Part shown: in pieces, positions 18,648-27,396 of the stretch
Position numbering within the stretch: position 1 is the stretch's first letter
Layout: the number at the start of each line of letters is the position of its first letter
From: Pseudomonas asuensis
GTDB taxonomy: Bacteria > Pseudomonadota > Gammaproteobacteria > Pseudomonadales > Pseudomonadaceae
DNA length: 64,000 nucleotides
NCBI RefSeq assembly: GCF_014646755.1
Contig: NZ_BMNW01000009.1
Coordinates: forward strand, 62,001-126,000
Direction of reading: 5' to 3'
Translations under genes and position numbers: made by a program
The notes under the pieces: model-generated
Told to the model about the DNA's origin: nothing
The model's database searches: none
Seen by the model: the letters and a program-made list of their open reading frames with translations, nothing else

Positions 18648-20669
18648 TCACTGAGCCAGGCCGAGCACCTTAAACAGGAAGGCATACTCGAGCGCCACAT
18701 CACGGAGTGCCTGATACCGCCCACTCATGCCGCCATGGCCTGCGCCAAACTCTGTCTTGAGCAAGAGCAAGGCGTCATTCGTGCGGGTGGCTCTGAGCTT
18801 AGCCACCCACTTGGCGGCCTCCCAGTACTGCACACGCGTATCGTGATAGCCCGCTACTGCCAGCAATGCCGGATAGGCTTGCGCCTTTACATTTTCATAA
18901 GGAGCATAAGCAGCAATACGAGCGTATACATCGGCCTCACCCGGGTTACCCCATTCGTCATATTCGGTAACGGTCAAGGGCAGGTCTGGTTTGAGCATCG
19001 TATTGAGCACATCCACGAATGGTACTTCTGCAATAGCTGCAGCAAACAGATCAGGGCGCTGATTGAGTACGGCGCCAATGAGCAGGCCGCCTGCACTGCC
19101 TCCACTGATACACAGCTGGGATGACGTGGTGTGTCCCTGGTCGATCAGGTGCTCGGCGCAGGCAATAAAGTCATCGAACGTGTTCTGCTTGTTTTCCAGC
19201 TTGCCCGCCTGATACCAGGCTTCGCCCAGTTCGCCGCCCCCTCTTACATGCGCGATGGCAAAGGTAAAGCCACGGTCCAACAGGCTCAGGCGTGCATGGG
19301 AAAACCATGGATCGAGGCTGTGACCATACGCGCCATAACCATACAGATACGTGGGGGTGGGTTGACCTACCCGGTCCTTACGCATGACCAGGCTGATCGG
19401 GATTTGTGTGCCGTCTGGCGCGGTAGCCCATAGGCGCCGACTCACGTAGTCATCAGCATTGAACGGTCCTTCTACCGGCACTTCCTTCAATACCTGTTGC
19501 TCGCCAGTGGCAAGGTCCAGCTGGCGGACCTGGGCGGGACGATTGAGCGACTCATAACGCAGTCGCATTACAGGGCTATCAAATTCCAGTACGTCGATCA
19601 TGCCCAGGTTGTAGATCTCGTCCGGTAATTGTACCCGATAGGAACGGGCGCCTTTAGGACGTACCTCCAGCACCGGCAGGCCTGACTCGCGTAGATTCAG
19701 GATATAACCGTTGGCATTAAGGTTTACTTCTTCAAGCATGCGCTCAGGATCATGCGGAACCAGCAGCTCCCAATGCTCACGACTCGGCAGGGCATCTGGC
19801 GCCTGATACAGGGCGTAATTGATACCTGCCTGGTTGCTACGAATCATCCAGCCATCAGCGCCATGGTCTGGGAAATACTCATGGCCTTCCTGGCGAGGTG
19901 CCACGCAAATGAACGCCTCGTTTGGGCGTTCTGCGTCCATGACCCAGGCTTCGCTGGTAGTCTTGCTATGGGACAGCAAAATCAGCTTGCGTTCAGAGCT
20001 TGAGCGATAGCAGCCAATGAAGAAACGACCATCGGTTTCGTGAAAGACCATCTGAGCTTCTGCATCACCCAAATGGTAGCGGTACAGTTTGTGTGGGCGA
20101 TGGGCATCGTCACGCTCACCGAAAAACAGAGTTTGGCTATCGCCGGCCCAGGTCATGCTGCCGTCGCAATCCTTGAATGGAAGCTCAGTCACGTCACCTG
20201 ACATCAAGTCTTTTATGTACAGGCGGTACGTTTCATCACCTGTCTGATCCAGGCTGTAACCCAGCTTGGTCTGGTCAGGGCTAAGCGTGAAACGGCCAAT
20301 TGAAAGGAATCCACCGCCAGCCAGTTCATTGGCATCCAGCAGCAGCTCCTCTCTGGACTCATCAATAGTTAGCGAGCCGTCCTGGGGGCGAGGGCAGCGG
20401 TAATGGCGAGCATACTCATCACCGGCGCGGGTACGATGGTAATAAAGGTAATCCTTGTACGGCACCGGCAACGACAGGTCTGTCTCCCGGATGCGCCCCT
20501 TGATCTCTTGAAAAAGTGTCTCGCGCAACGCTGCTTCTGGCTCTAATACCTCCTCCAGATAGGCGTTTTCGGCCTTCAGATAGGCCAGCACTTCAGGATC
20601 ATCGCGTTTCTCCAGCCAAACGTAGGGATCAGCACCTTGCGTACGTTGAGCGAGAGGGGCTTGTGTCAT
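18648..20669 (-). CDS. ptrB: Oligopeptidase B-like serine peptidase (S9A)
   Basis: A 673-residue prolyl oligopeptidase family enzyme of the oligopeptidase B type, which cleaves short peptides after basic residues in the cytosol. The N-terminal beta-propeller begins DPYVWLEKRDDPEVLAYLKA. The C-terminal hydrolase has the nucleophile elbow GGSAGG, GYGAYG, HVRGGGELGEAWY (oxyanion and specificity region), and a late Asp in YHDTRVQ and His in GAGHGG. The ATG at 20669 has AAGGAG upstream; an extension to 20795 is rejected because it crosses the divergent promoter region. Length fits the family (about 680). Confidence 0.9.
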   Translation of the reverse strand: MTQAPLAQRTQGADPYVWLEKRDDPEVLAYLKAENAYLEEVLEPEAALRETLFQEIKGRIRETDLSLPVPYKDYLYYHRTRAGDEYARHYRCPRPQDGSLTIDESREELLLDANELAGGGFLSIGRFTLSPDQTKLGYSLDQTGDETYRLYIKDLMSGDVTELPFKDCDGSMTWAGDSQTLFFGERDDAHRPHKLYRYHLGDAEAQMVFHETDGRFFIGCYRSSSERKLILLSHSKTTSEAWVMDAERPNEAFICVAPRQEGHEYFPDHGADGWMIRSNQAGINYALYQAPDALPSREHWELLVPHDPERMLEEVNLNANGYILNLRESGLPVLEVRPKGARSYRVQLPDEIYNLGMIDVLEFDSPVMRLRYESLNRPAQVRQLDLATGEQQVLKEVPVEGPFNADDYVSRRLWATAPDGTQIPISLVMRKDRVGQPTPTYLYGYGAYGHSLDPWFSHARLSLLDRGFTFAIAHVRGGGELGEAWYQAGKLENKQNTFDDFIACAEHLIDQGHTTSSQLCISGGSAGGLLIGAVLNQRPDLFAAAIAEVPFVDVLNTMLKPDLPLTVTEYDEWGNPGEADVYARIAAYAPYENVKAQAYPALLAVAGYHDTRVQYWEAAKWVAKLRATRTNDALLLLKTEFGAGHGGMSGRYQALRDVALEYAFLFKVLGLAQ

Positions 20670-20796
20670 GGGTGACTCCTTAAGTGTCGATAAACCAGTT
20701 TTGAGTTGCCTGCACAGGCTGTACACGAGTAGGGCGCCCAACTGTGCAAAAGCCGCTATCATAGGCATCCTTTTTATAGACCCGCCATGTATCAAA

Positions 20797-21264
20797 ATGA
20801 CTGAGCACGATTACCTGATTGCCTGGGCTGTCTATGGTGTTGCCGCACTAGGCTGTCTGTGGGTGTCTTTCAAAGCGACCGGCTGGATGTGGCGCTGGTT
20901 GCGTGAGCCCATCCGCTTGATTATTGCCCTGATACTGTTTTCTCCAACGATAGCAGACCCCGAGCACAGCTTTTACGCGCCCTCCAGCGCCATCGTTGTG
21001 ATGGATCTGGGGTTCCATATAGGTAACAGTGCTTGGCGCGCTGTGGCAGAAATGGCGCTTTATGGGTGTATCGCGTTCGTCGCCTACCTCGTATTCGTTT
21101 TGATTCGCTGGTTATTCCAGCGCTCTCGGCGTAACGATCAGGCTGCTGACCAAGCGCCCCCTCCGGCTGATCAGCCAGTCCCGCCCGCAACGGATAATTC
21201 GCCGCCCTCATCGCCAACACCGCGGCTTCCAGAGCGCCGTACACGCATCGAGCCGCGTCTATAG
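20797..21264 (+). CDS. Hypothetical membrane protein, 155 residues
   Basis: Not a family I can name. Three hydrophobic segments are visible: about residues 8-30 (IAWAVYGVAALGCLWVSF), 38-50 (PIRLIIALILF) and 88-112 (MALYGCIAFVAYLVFVLI). They are followed by a hydrophilic, proline-rich tail (QAPPPADQPVPPATD) ending in basic residues, likely cytoplasmic. The ATG at 20797 is preceded only by weak purine-rich sequence. It lies divergent from ptrB and about 250 bases before the amidotransferase gene on the same strand. Confidence 0.65.
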   Translation: MTEHDYLIAWAVYGVAALGCLWVSFKATGWMWRWLREPIRLIIALILFSPTIADPEHSFYAPSSAIVVMDLGFHIGNSAWRAVAEMALYGCIAFVAYLVFVLIRWLFQRSRRNDQAADQAPPPADQPVPPATDNSPPSSPTPRLPERRTRIEPRL

Positions 21265-21512
21265 CGACTGCATGCCCCTGTCTCTTTGCAGAAAGGGGCG
21301 AATGTTCTCCGTCTGGCTAGGTCCATCCCTATATATGTCCATGAGCAGGCATAGGGTAGAGGTTGCACCGGCGTAATGCCGACAGGTGATTATTTTGCTG
21401 CCGTATCGTCGCTAAACAGCTGATTCAAACGTGTTTCTTGGACATACTCGTTGTCTGGTATGAGGGCCTGATGCTAGAGCACCTCCCATGCCGTATCGAA
21501 TGAGGTTTGAAT

Positions 21513-22286
21513 ATGTGTGAATTGTTGGGCATGAGTGCCAATGTTCCTACCGACATTACCTTCAGCCTGACGGGCTTGATGCAAAGAGGAGGGCGTACGG
21601 GTCCTCATCGCGATGGTTGGGGCGTGGCGCTGTATGAAGGTCACGGATTGCACATGTTCAAGGATTCCATGCCAGGGGCTGATTCTGAAGTGGCTCGCAT
21701 GATCCAGGGCTATCCGCTCAAGAGTCGTACAGTTATTGCTCATATCCGCCATGCCAATGTCGGCTCGGTGAGTCTTGCTAACACGCATCCTTTTGTTCGG
21801 GAAATGGGAGGGCGTTACTGGTGTTTTGCCCATAATGGCCAGCTTAATGAGTTTGCACCGGAAGCTGGCCTGTTCCGGCCAGTGGGTGAGACCGACAGTG
21901 AGGCGGCATTCTGTTATTTGCTCAACGAGGTCAGGCGGCGTTTTCCCGATCCGGTTCCGGTCGAGATGCTCTTGCCCGTGCTGGTTGGAACCTGTGATCA
22001 CTTCCGTCGCTTCGGTGTTTTCAATTGTCTGTTGAGTGACGGTGATTGGCTCTTTACATTTTGCTCGACCAAGCTGGCTCACATCACGCGGCGCGCCCCC
22101 TTTGGGCCGGCCCATTTGAAAGATGCCGACCTGGCCGTGGATTTCAAGGCTGAAACAACGCCGGATGATGTTGTTACAGTGATTGCAACGGAGCCGCTGA
22201 CAGCTAATGAGACTTGGACGCTTCATCAGCCTGGCGAGTGGAAATTATGGTGGGATGGCGAAATCGTTACCCAGGGACGGGTCTAA
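21513..22286 (+). CDS. Class II glutamine amidotransferase, YafJ-like
   Basis: A 257-residue stand-alone Ntn-type glutamine amidotransferase. The start is ATG 21513 because Cys2 (MCELLGMSANVPTD) must become the N-terminal nucleophile; a TTG two codons upstream would mask it. Other landmarks are RGGRTGPHRDGWGVALYEG, SRTVIAHIRHANVG and FAHNGQLNEF, plus the GETDSEAAFCYLL segment. The family releases ammonia from glutamine, or has become a gamma-glutamyl hydrolase; the partner or acceptor for this branch is unknown. It precedes a DUF2937 gene by 42 bases, probably in one transcript. Confidence 0.88.
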   Translation: MCELLGMSANVPTDITFSLTGLMQRGGRTGPHRDGWGVALYEGHGLHMFKDSMPGADSEVARMIQGYPLKSRTVIAHIRHANVGSVSLANTHPFVREMGGRYWCFAHNGQLNEFAPEAGLFRPVGETDSEAAFCYLLNEVRRRFPDPVPVEMLLPVLVGTCDHFRRFGVFNCLLSDGDWLFTFCSTKLAHITRRAPFGPAHLKDADLAVDFKAETTPDDVVTVIATEPLTANETWTLHQPGEWKLWWDGEIVTQGRV

Positions 22287-22328
22287 CTGGTAGCGCCAAG
22301 CCTGCCATTCGAAACGCAAGGAGTTCCG

Positions 22329-22844
22329 ATGCTGCGTAGTTATATCCGACTCATCCTGTTCGCTCTGGGTCTCTTGGTTGGAGTACAGGTACCAGGATTC
22401 ATGAGCGATTACAGCCAGCGCATTGAGGCACATCGCCTTGAGGCACATCAGGCCTTGGAAGGGTATCGCAAGACGGCAGGTGAGTTCTTTGGTGGTGATA
22501 TGGATCGTCTGGTAGCCCATTACCGCGCGAGTGATGATCCAGTGTTCCAAAGCGATGCGGATAGCCTGGGCATGCTGATGCGTCGCGAAAAGATGCTTGA
22601 TGCTCAATGGCAGGCATTGCAGGGCCGTTGGTATGAGCGCGCCTGGCATGTGTTTACCAAGGCCAACCCGCAAATACTTGACGAGACGTGGCAGGGCTAC
22701 CGCTATCAGGTTGTTCTAACGCCCGAGTGCATGGGGTGGGGCCTGGCCTGTGCCTTTTTACTGTCCTGGATTATTGAGGCCATCGCCCTGGCGTTGGCAG
22801 TGCTTATCATGCCTCGACGCAGGCCAGCCCGACGTCTCGTTTAA
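22329..22844 (+). CDS. DUF2937 family membrane protein
   Basis: A 171-residue protein with a hydrophobic segment at each end: residues about 5-25 (IRLILFALGLLVGVQVPGF) and about 135-160 (GWGLACAFLLSWIIEAIALA), and a soluble helical middle (about 30-130) that probably faces the periplasm. The layout and the QVPGFMSDYSQRI start match DUF2937, of unknown function and common in pseudomonads. It ends RRRPARRLV. A GCAAGGAG site precedes the ATG. A terminator follows directly. Confidence 0.8.
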   Translation: MLRSYIRLILFALGLLVGVQVPGFMSDYSQRIEAHRLEAHQALEGYRKTAGEFFGGDMDRLVAHYRASDDPVFQSDADSLGMLMRREKMLDAQWQALQGRWYERAWHVFTKANPQILDETWQGYRYQVVLTPECMGWGLACAFLLSWIIEAIALALAVLIMPRRRPARRLV

Positions 22845-22848
22845 ATTG

Positions 22849-22875
22849 AAAGGCCGGAAAATTCCGGCCTTTTTT
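22849..22875. terminator. Intrinsic terminator
   Basis: Arms AAAGGCCGG / CCGGCCTTT with a 6-base loop followed by further T residues. It lies between the convergent DUF2937 and NCS1 genes. Confidence 0.88.
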
Positions 22876-22882
22876 GTGTCGC

Positions 22883-24334
22883 TCAGCTTGCAGTGCTGAC
22901 AGCTGTCTCTAACCGGGCAGTGGTTTGGGGAAGAGAGGCCAATACGCCATAGAATAGTCCTCCCAGCGCACACCCTGTGAACCAGGCGAAGTTAGCAATT
23001 GGTGAAAACCATGGAATGAACGTAAATGCAACGCCGACCAAGGTTGCAGGGACCAAGGCTTTTACCGCAATCCAGTTGACACCATTGCTGTACCAGTACC
23101 GGCCCTGAGGCGTGTCGTTGAATAGCGCGTCCACATCAATCTTCTGCTTTTTGATGAGGTAAAAGTCGACCAGCAGGATGCCGAACAAGGGCCCGATAAA
23201 GGCCGCCAGTACATCCAGCGTGTAGTGAATAACTGCTGGGTTATTGAACAGATTCCACGGTGTAATGAAAATAGATGCTACAGCCGCTATCATCCCTCCT
23301 GCCCGCCAGCTGATCTTGCTCGGTGCCACATTGGCAAAATCGAAAGCAGGCGATACGAAGTTGGCTACGATGTTGATACCAATCGTGGCAGTAACGAACG
23401 TAAAGGCGCCGAGCAGTACCGCAACCGTATTATCGATGCGTGCAACAGTGGCAATCGGGTCGTGAAGCATTTCTCCAAAGATGGGCAGCGTCCCTGAAAC
23501 GATAACGACCGTAACCAGTGAAAATGCCAGAAAGTTGATGGGTAGGCCCCAGAAGTTACCGCGGCGGACATCACTCATGCTACGGCAGTAACGGCTGAAG
23601 TCACCAAAGTTCAGGGTAGGGCCGGAGAAGTATGAGACGACCAATGCAATGGCAACGATGACCTGCCAAACGGCAGACCAGCCCGACAATGCCTTCTCTT
23701 CTAGGGTAAAACTGATATTTTCCCAGCCTGCCTCCCAGACTATCCAGGCGGCAAGCAGGAACATGACTGCGTAAACAGCAGGTCCGGCCCAATCGATAAA
23801 GCGGCGGATTGCCTCCATGCCCCACCAGAACACCAGTGCCTGGACTGTCCACAAGGCAAGAAACCCGAGCCAACCCAGATAAGAAAGGCCCATGAAGCTC
23901 TGGTCGTGATAGATCGCCATGTCAGGGAAAAATCGGAGCACCACAATAATCAGAGCGCTTGAGGCAAGGTAGGTCTGAATGCCATACCAGGCAACCGCAA
24001 TCAGGCCACGAATGACAGCAGGAATATTTGCGCCAAATACGCCAAAGGCGAGCCGGCAAATGACGGGGTAGGGCACACCGGCTTGTTGACTGGGTTTGGC
24101 CACAAGATTAGCAATCAACTGAACGATGCAGATTCCTACCAGCAAAGCTACAAGTACTTGCCAGCTGGCCAAACCCAGTGCAAACAGGCTGGCAGCAAAG
24201 ACATAGCCACCCACGCTATGCACATCACTCATCCAGAAGGCAAAGATGTTGTACCACGTCCACGTTTGTGGGGTAGGTCCTAGGTCTTCGTTATACAACT
24301 TGTCGCTATAGCCTGCAGGGCGTTTATCTGACAT
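22883..24334 (-). CDS. NCS1 family permease, probably for allantoin/hydantoin or purine-type substrates
   Basis: A 483-residue NCS1 nucleobase:cation symporter with about twelve hydrophobic segments. The signature N-terminal NEDLGPTPQTWTWYNIFAFWMSD (split here as NEDLGPTP and TWYNIFAFWMSD) is typical of the allantoin/hydantoin branch. The conserved ATIGINIVANFVSPAFDFANV segment (helix 8 region, about 315-335) is also present. Start ATG 24334 follows AAGGGAG; an extension to 24436 has no site and would cover the operator. The neighbouring racemase and FCD-type regulator point to a hydantoin-ring substrate such as allantoin. Cytosine or uracil transport is a less likely alternative. Confidence 0.8.
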   Translation of the reverse strand: MSDKRPAGYSDKLYNEDLGPTPQTWTWYNIFAFWMSDVHSVGGYVFAASLFALGLASWQVLVALLVGICIVQLIANLVAKPSQQAGVPYPVICRLAFGVFGANIPAVIRGLIAVAWYGIQTYLASSALIIVVLRFFPDMAIYHDQSFMGLSYLGWLGFLALWTVQALVFWWGMEAIRRFIDWAGPAVYAVMFLLAAWIVWEAGWENISFTLEEKALSGWSAVWQVIVAIALVVSYFSGPTLNFGDFSRYCRSMSDVRRGNFWGLPINFLAFSLVTVVIVSGTLPIFGEMLHDPIATVARIDNTVAVLLGAFTFVTATIGINIVANFVSPAFDFANVAPSKISWRAGGMIAAVASIFITPWNLFNNPAVIHYTLDVLAAFIGPLFGILLVDFYLIKKQKIDVDALFNDTPQGRYWYSNGVNWIAVKALVPATLVGVAFTFIPWFSPIANFAWFTGCALGGLFYGVLASLPQTTARLETAVSTAS

Positions 24335-24378
24335 GTGCCATCTCCCTTGTATATCCGAGGCGCTAAGGGTGGTCTCGG

Positions 24379-24388
24379 TTGTATACAA
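24379..24388. promoter_or_regulatory. Candidate GntR operator, permease side
   Basis: A perfect 10-base palindrome TTGTATACAA lies about 45 bases upstream of the permease start. An identical copy lies at 24565 on the regulator side. FadR-subfamily GntR proteins often bind such short inverted repeats centred on TATA, so this is probably the operator of the adjacent regulator. Confidence 0.65.
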
Positions 24389-24564
24389 TCTCGTATGCGC
24401 CAACTGTGCCAGCTCTGATTTTTCCTTAGGAATCAAATGATTTACTAAGTCTTAATTAAGACCTGTCATGCCTTACCGCTCAATAATGGTGCGTCTTGCA
24501 CACCTATGTGGCAGTCAAATGGGTAATGTTGGGTGTTGAAGGGCCTTAAAGAGCGGCTCGAATT

Positions 24565-24574
24565 TTGTATACAA
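24565..24574. promoter_or_regulatory. Candidate GntR operator, regulator side
   Basis: The second copy of TTGTATACAA, 28 bases before the regulator's GTG start. Its position suggests autoregulation of the gntR gene and the racemase cotranscribed with it. Confidence 0.65.
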
Positions 24575-24601
24575 CCCTGTGAGCCCTTTGGAGTATTCAG
24601 C

Positions 24602-25327
24602 GTGACCTCATCAGTTCATTGGTTGTTGGGTAACAAAACTGGCAGTGCAAAAGAAAACGATGAGCGAATCTACCGAGACATGCTTGATGCCATCGTTGAG
24701 CATCGGCTAGTACCTGGGACGCGTTTGCCTGAGGACGCTCTGGCAGAAGTGTTTGGTATAAGCCGCACGGGGATTCGCAAGGTGCTTCAAAGGCTGGCGC
24801 TTGAGCATTTGGTTACGATACGTCCGAATCGAGGGGCGCACGTAACGCAGCCTACACCCAAAGAAGCGCAGGATATCTTGGGCGCGCGACAACTCATTGA
24901 ACCCGCACTTATGCCTTTTGTGGCGGAGCGGATGGATCAAGCTGCTCTAAAGCCCCTGCGAAAACTGATAGAGCAGGAGCGGCAAGCGCAGGCCAAGGGG
25001 CTACAAAGCCAGGCCATTCAATTGTCGGCTCGTTTTCATGTCCAGTTGATCGCGTTGGCAGGTAATGCCGTGCTGACGGAGCAGTTGGTTCAGCTGATAA
25101 CACGTTCATCACTGATCATCGCTGTATACGGCTCTCGTCACAGTGTGGGATGTGACTGTGGTGACCATGGTGAACTGCTTGACGTGCTCGAAGAGCGGGA
25201 CGGCAAGCAGGCACAGGTCTGGATGCACCAGCATTTGGGCAGGATTCGCTCAAGTCTCTTCATGGAAGAGCAAAAGCTACCTGAGCCTGATTTTCATGCC
25301 ATTTTCAACCGACCGCTATCAACATAA
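24602..25327 (+). CDS. GntR family regulator, FCD type
   Basis: A 241-residue transcription factor. Residues about 20-85 form the winged helix: [20 protein letters not shown], then [19 protein letters not shown] as recognition helix region and [12 protein letters not shown] as wing. The C-terminal FCD ligand-binding domain follows ([47 protein letters not shown]), whose Asp and His residues usually hold a metal and a small carboxylate ligand. The GTG at 24602 is chosen because GGAG lies eight bases before it; an upstream in-frame ATG would overlap the operator. It probably controls the divergent permease and the downstream racemase, sensing an allantoin-pathway metabolite. Confidence 0.83.
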   Translation: MTSSVHWLLGNKTGSAKENDERIYRDMLDAIVEHRLVPGTRLPEDALAEVFGISRTGIRKVLQRLALEHLVTIRPNRGAHVTQPTPKEAQDILGARQLIEPALMPFVAERMDQAALKPLRKLIEQERQAQAKGLQSQAIQLSARFHVQLIALAGNAVLTEQLVQLITRSSLIIAVYGSRHSVGCDCGDHGELLDVLEERDGKQAQVWMHQHLGRIRSSLFMEEQKLPEPDFHAIFNRPLST

Positions 25328-25358
25328 CCACAGCGCTATTGCCGCGGGAGTGCATCCT

Positions 25359-26090
25359 ATGAAGATTCAGGTTATCAATCCTAATACCAGTGCTCTGATG
25401 ACAGCAAAAATCGAGCAGGCTGCGCAGGCGATTGCTCGCCCGGGAACGCATATCGTGGCCTCTTGCCCAGAGGACGGTCCTGTTTCCATTGAGGGGCACT
25501 TTGACGAAGCCATCGCGACGGTAGGTCTGCTCAATGAGATCAGAAAGGGTATGCAGCAAGGATATGACGCTCACGTCATCGCCTGCTTTGGCGATCCGGG
25601 GCTTCTGGCGGCCAGAGAACTGGCGACTGGGCCGGTTATTGGAATTGCTGAGGCCGCTTTTCATATGGCGAGCCTGATCTCGACACGTTTCGCCGTAGTA
25701 ACGACGCTAATCCGAACCCGTATCATTGCTGAGCATCTTCTTGAGCGATACGGCATGGCTAATCTATGCACGTCGGTTAGGTGCATAGATGAACCGGTAC
25801 TGGCGTTGGAGGATACAAATCCGCAATTGATTGAGCGAATCGCTGAAGAAGGGCGCAAGGCGGCTCGCGAGGGGGCAGGTGCTATCGTCTTGGGCTGTGG
25901 AGGAATGGCAGATCTGCGCAGCCCATTGACCGAGGCAATAGGGCTCCCCGTGGTCGAGGGCGTTACCGCAGCCGTCAAGTTGGCCGAGGCGCTGCTTGAG
26001 CTGCGGTTGTCGACAAGCAAGGTAGGAGATCTGGCCTATCCGGTCGCCAAGCCCTTTAAGGGTCAGTTTGCTCACTGGGGAGCCACCTGA
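25359..26090 (+). CDS. hpxA: Allantoin/hydantoin racemase (HpxA-like)
   Basis: A 243-residue Asp/Glu/hydantoin racemase. The start KIQVINPNTSALMT, the GPVSIEGHFDEAIA segment and the paired catalytic cysteines Cys76 (VIACFGDPG) and Cys180 (VLGCGGMA) closely resemble HpxA-type allantoin racemases, which interconvert the enantiomers so that the stereospecific allantoinase can proceed. Hydantoin racemase is the alternative. The ATG at 25359 is 31 bases after the regulator stop, so both are likely in one operon. Allantoinase and allantoicase genes are not in the window. Confidence 0.8.
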   Translation: MKIQVINPNTSALMTAKIEQAAQAIARPGTHIVASCPEDGPVSIEGHFDEAIATVGLLNEIRKGMQQGYDAHVIACFGDPGLLAARELATGPVIGIAEAAFHMASLISTRFAVVTTLIRTRIIAEHLLERYGMANLCTSVRCIDEPVLALEDTNPQLIERIAEEGRKAAREGAGAIVLGCGGMADLRSPLTEAIGLPVVEGVTAAVKLAEALLELRLSTSKVGDLAYPVAKPFKGQFAHWGAT

Positions 26091-26146
26091 CTTCAGGCTC
26101 TTCCAATAAATTTTCGTCTTTTCAGTTATTTAGAAGAAAAAAGGGC

Positions 26147-26174
26147 TTGACGACTCAGTCTGATTCCGTAAAAT
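26147..26174 (+). promoter_or_regulatory. Sigma70-type promoter of tRNA-Val
   Basis: TTGACG (26147-26152) and TAAAAT (26169-26174) are separated by 16 bases and lie 13 bases before the tRNA, matching a strong stable-RNA promoter. A GC-rich discriminator (GCGCACC) follows, as usual for stringently controlled genes. Confidence 0.75.
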
Positions 26175-26187
26175 GCGCACCCACAGC

Positions 26188-26264
26188 AGGCACGTAGCTC
26201 AGCTGGTTAGAGCACCACCTTGACATGGTGGGGGTCGTTGGTTCGAGTCCAATCGTGCCTACCA
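26188..26264 (+). tRNA. tRNA-Val (anticodon GAC)
   Basis: A complete 77-base tRNA cloverleaf with encoded CCA. The acceptor stem pairs AGGCACG with CGTGCCT, the anticodon stem is CCACC/GGTGG around TTGACAT (anticodon GAC), and the T-arm is GTTGG TTCGAGT CCAAT. The variable loop is GGGTC. It is a single gene, not in a cluster, with its own promoter and terminator. Confidence 0.96.
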
Positions 26265-26292
26265 AACATTCCCGCACTGCTGGCGGGGCAAG

Positions 26293-26320
26293 AAGCCGAT
26301 CCGAAAGGGTCGGCTTTTTT
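26293..26320 (+). terminator. Terminator of the tRNA transcript
   Basis: Stem AAGCCGATCC / GGGTCGGCTT with a GAAA tetraloop (one G-T pair), followed by T residues. Confidence 0.88.
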
Positions 26321-26428
26321 GTTTGGGTCGTTAAAATGTTTCGCCTCAAACACAGCTCAATGATGCGTCCAATTTTCGTATAACGTCAGGGCTTTTAACT
26401 GGCGAGTCACGTGTGTCAGGAGTGGGTA

Positions 26429-26776
26429 ATGAAATGGTTTTGTGTAGGAGCTGCGCTTCTACTCGCCGGGTGTGCAAGCGTAAAGGATCTGGAGCAAAGT
26501 CCGCCTTCAATGGATGTCAGGTCTGGTAAGGATGTTCAAGCTTACACTCAATGTCTGGTTGACCGATTGGCCAAGAGCCGCTCACCGGCGACATTGATAG
26601 GAAGCCCTGACGAGCAGAAGATCATTGTACCGTCCAAGGTGTCTTCTATTCCGGCCGCTGTTATCCATGTAGATGAGAGCTCTCGTGGTAGCCACATTAC
26701 GCTGCATGAGCGTATGGCTAATAATCCTTTGCGGCCTAGTGATGTCCGAGAGGCGGTCAAACACTGCATCGACTAG
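26429..26776 (+). CDS. Small putative lipoprotein, 115 residues
   Basis: The N-terminus MKWFCVGAALLLAGC is a lipoprotein signal with the lipobox LLAGC (Cys15). The mature part is short and polar, with one internal Cys (QAYTQCLVDRLAKSR) and one near the C-terminus (AVKHCID) that could form a disulfide. The CLVDRLAK pattern resembles a group of small Pseudomonas lipoproteins of unknown function. The ATG at 26429 follows CAGGAG; an ATG six codons earlier would spoil the signal peptide. Monocistronic. Confidence 0.75.
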   Translation: MKWFCVGAALLLAGCASVKDLEQSPPSMDVRSGKDVQAYTQCLVDRLAKSRSPATLIGSPDEQKIIVPSKVSSIPAAVIHVDESSRGSHITLHERMANNPLRPSDVREAVKHCID

Positions 26777-26830
26777 GATGGCTAGTGAGGCGTGCACTTC
26801 AAGCAGTTTTGAGAGCACGCTGAGCGGTAT

Positions 26831-26932
26831 TCAGATATACGAGAACAGTGCACCAAACAGAACGACCCAAACCACCGGGACGAAAACGAACAGGAGCTTT
26901 TCGGCGGGCGTGAGGGGTCTTTTGCTGATCAT
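26831..26932 (-). CDS. Candidate 33-residue single-pass membrane protein
   Basis: A 34-codon frame on the minus strand begins ATG at 26932 and encodes a basic head (ISKRPLTPAEK) followed by one hydrophobic helix (LLFVFVPVVWVVLFGALFSYI). The charge pattern and helix length are those of a real small membrane protein, and the codons used are ordinary for this genome. The ribosome-binding site is weak. It is too short for usual gene calling, and longer overlapping frames on both strands look like noise. Function unknown. Confidence 0.5.
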   Translation of the reverse strand: MISKRPLTPAEKLLFVFVPVVWVVLFGALFSYI

Positions 26933-27159
26933 TACTCGTTACTACCTGTATAAGTTCGCTGTATGGTTCGTATGGTATGAGGCCCGGCAGTATGCCCAGG
27001 CTAAATGACATATCGGCTTAACAGGCGAAACTTGAAGCCAGCAGGAAATAATGGTCGTAGTGAGGGATAAGCGGTCATGCCGTCTGTGTGGTGGCTAGGT
27101 ACAACGGTTTCTGATCGGTAGAATAAAGGTCTAATGACGGCGCTTCGTAGGGAGTGGGA

Positions 27160-27381
27160 ATGCAGGACGTGTTGATCCACGTGTGGGAAAAGATTTTTTG
27201 GATAATGCTTTGGGCGGTTCGCTACCTGCCGGCTACGTTGGCCCTCTTAGGAATAGCATTGGTAGTGGGTGTTAAAAATAGCCAAACATGGTGGGGACGA
27301 GTCGTACTGCTTCTGTTTGGTCTTGTAACGCTTCTGGTCGCAATGACCATTCAGATTCTTTCCTCATCCCCTCCTGCTTAA
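27160..27381 (+). CDS. Small membrane protein, 73 residues
   Basis: Two hydrophobic helices, about residues 10-36 (IFWIMLWAVRYLPATLALLGIALVV, split by one Arg) and 46-66 (VVLLLFGLVTLLVAMTIQIL), joined by a short polar turn KNSQTWWGR. The ATG at 27160 has GGGAG at the right distance; a GTG two codons earlier is less likely. I do not recognise a family. It stands alone and is followed by a large hairpin. Confidence 0.6.
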   Translation: MQDVLIHVWEKIFWIMLWAVRYLPATLALLGIALVVGVKNSQTWWGRVVLLLFGLVTLLVAMTIQILSSSPPA

Positions 27382-27396
27382 GCCGTTTTAAGTGGC

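Noticed and set aside
18360-19124. A 254-codon plus-strand frame across the SRPBCC and ptrB 3' ends
   Set aside because: It runs through two well-supported minus-strand genes and a palindromic hairpin; no motif in the product.
21474-22226. A 250-codon frame antisense to the class II amidotransferase
   Set aside because: The plus-strand gene has intact catalytic motifs and a proper start; the antisense frame is compositionally odd and unrecognised.
22883-24334. Cytosine or uracil permease as the specific call for the NCS1 transporter
   Set aside because: The N-terminal signature and the neighbouring racemase and regulator fit the allantoin/hydantoin branch better.
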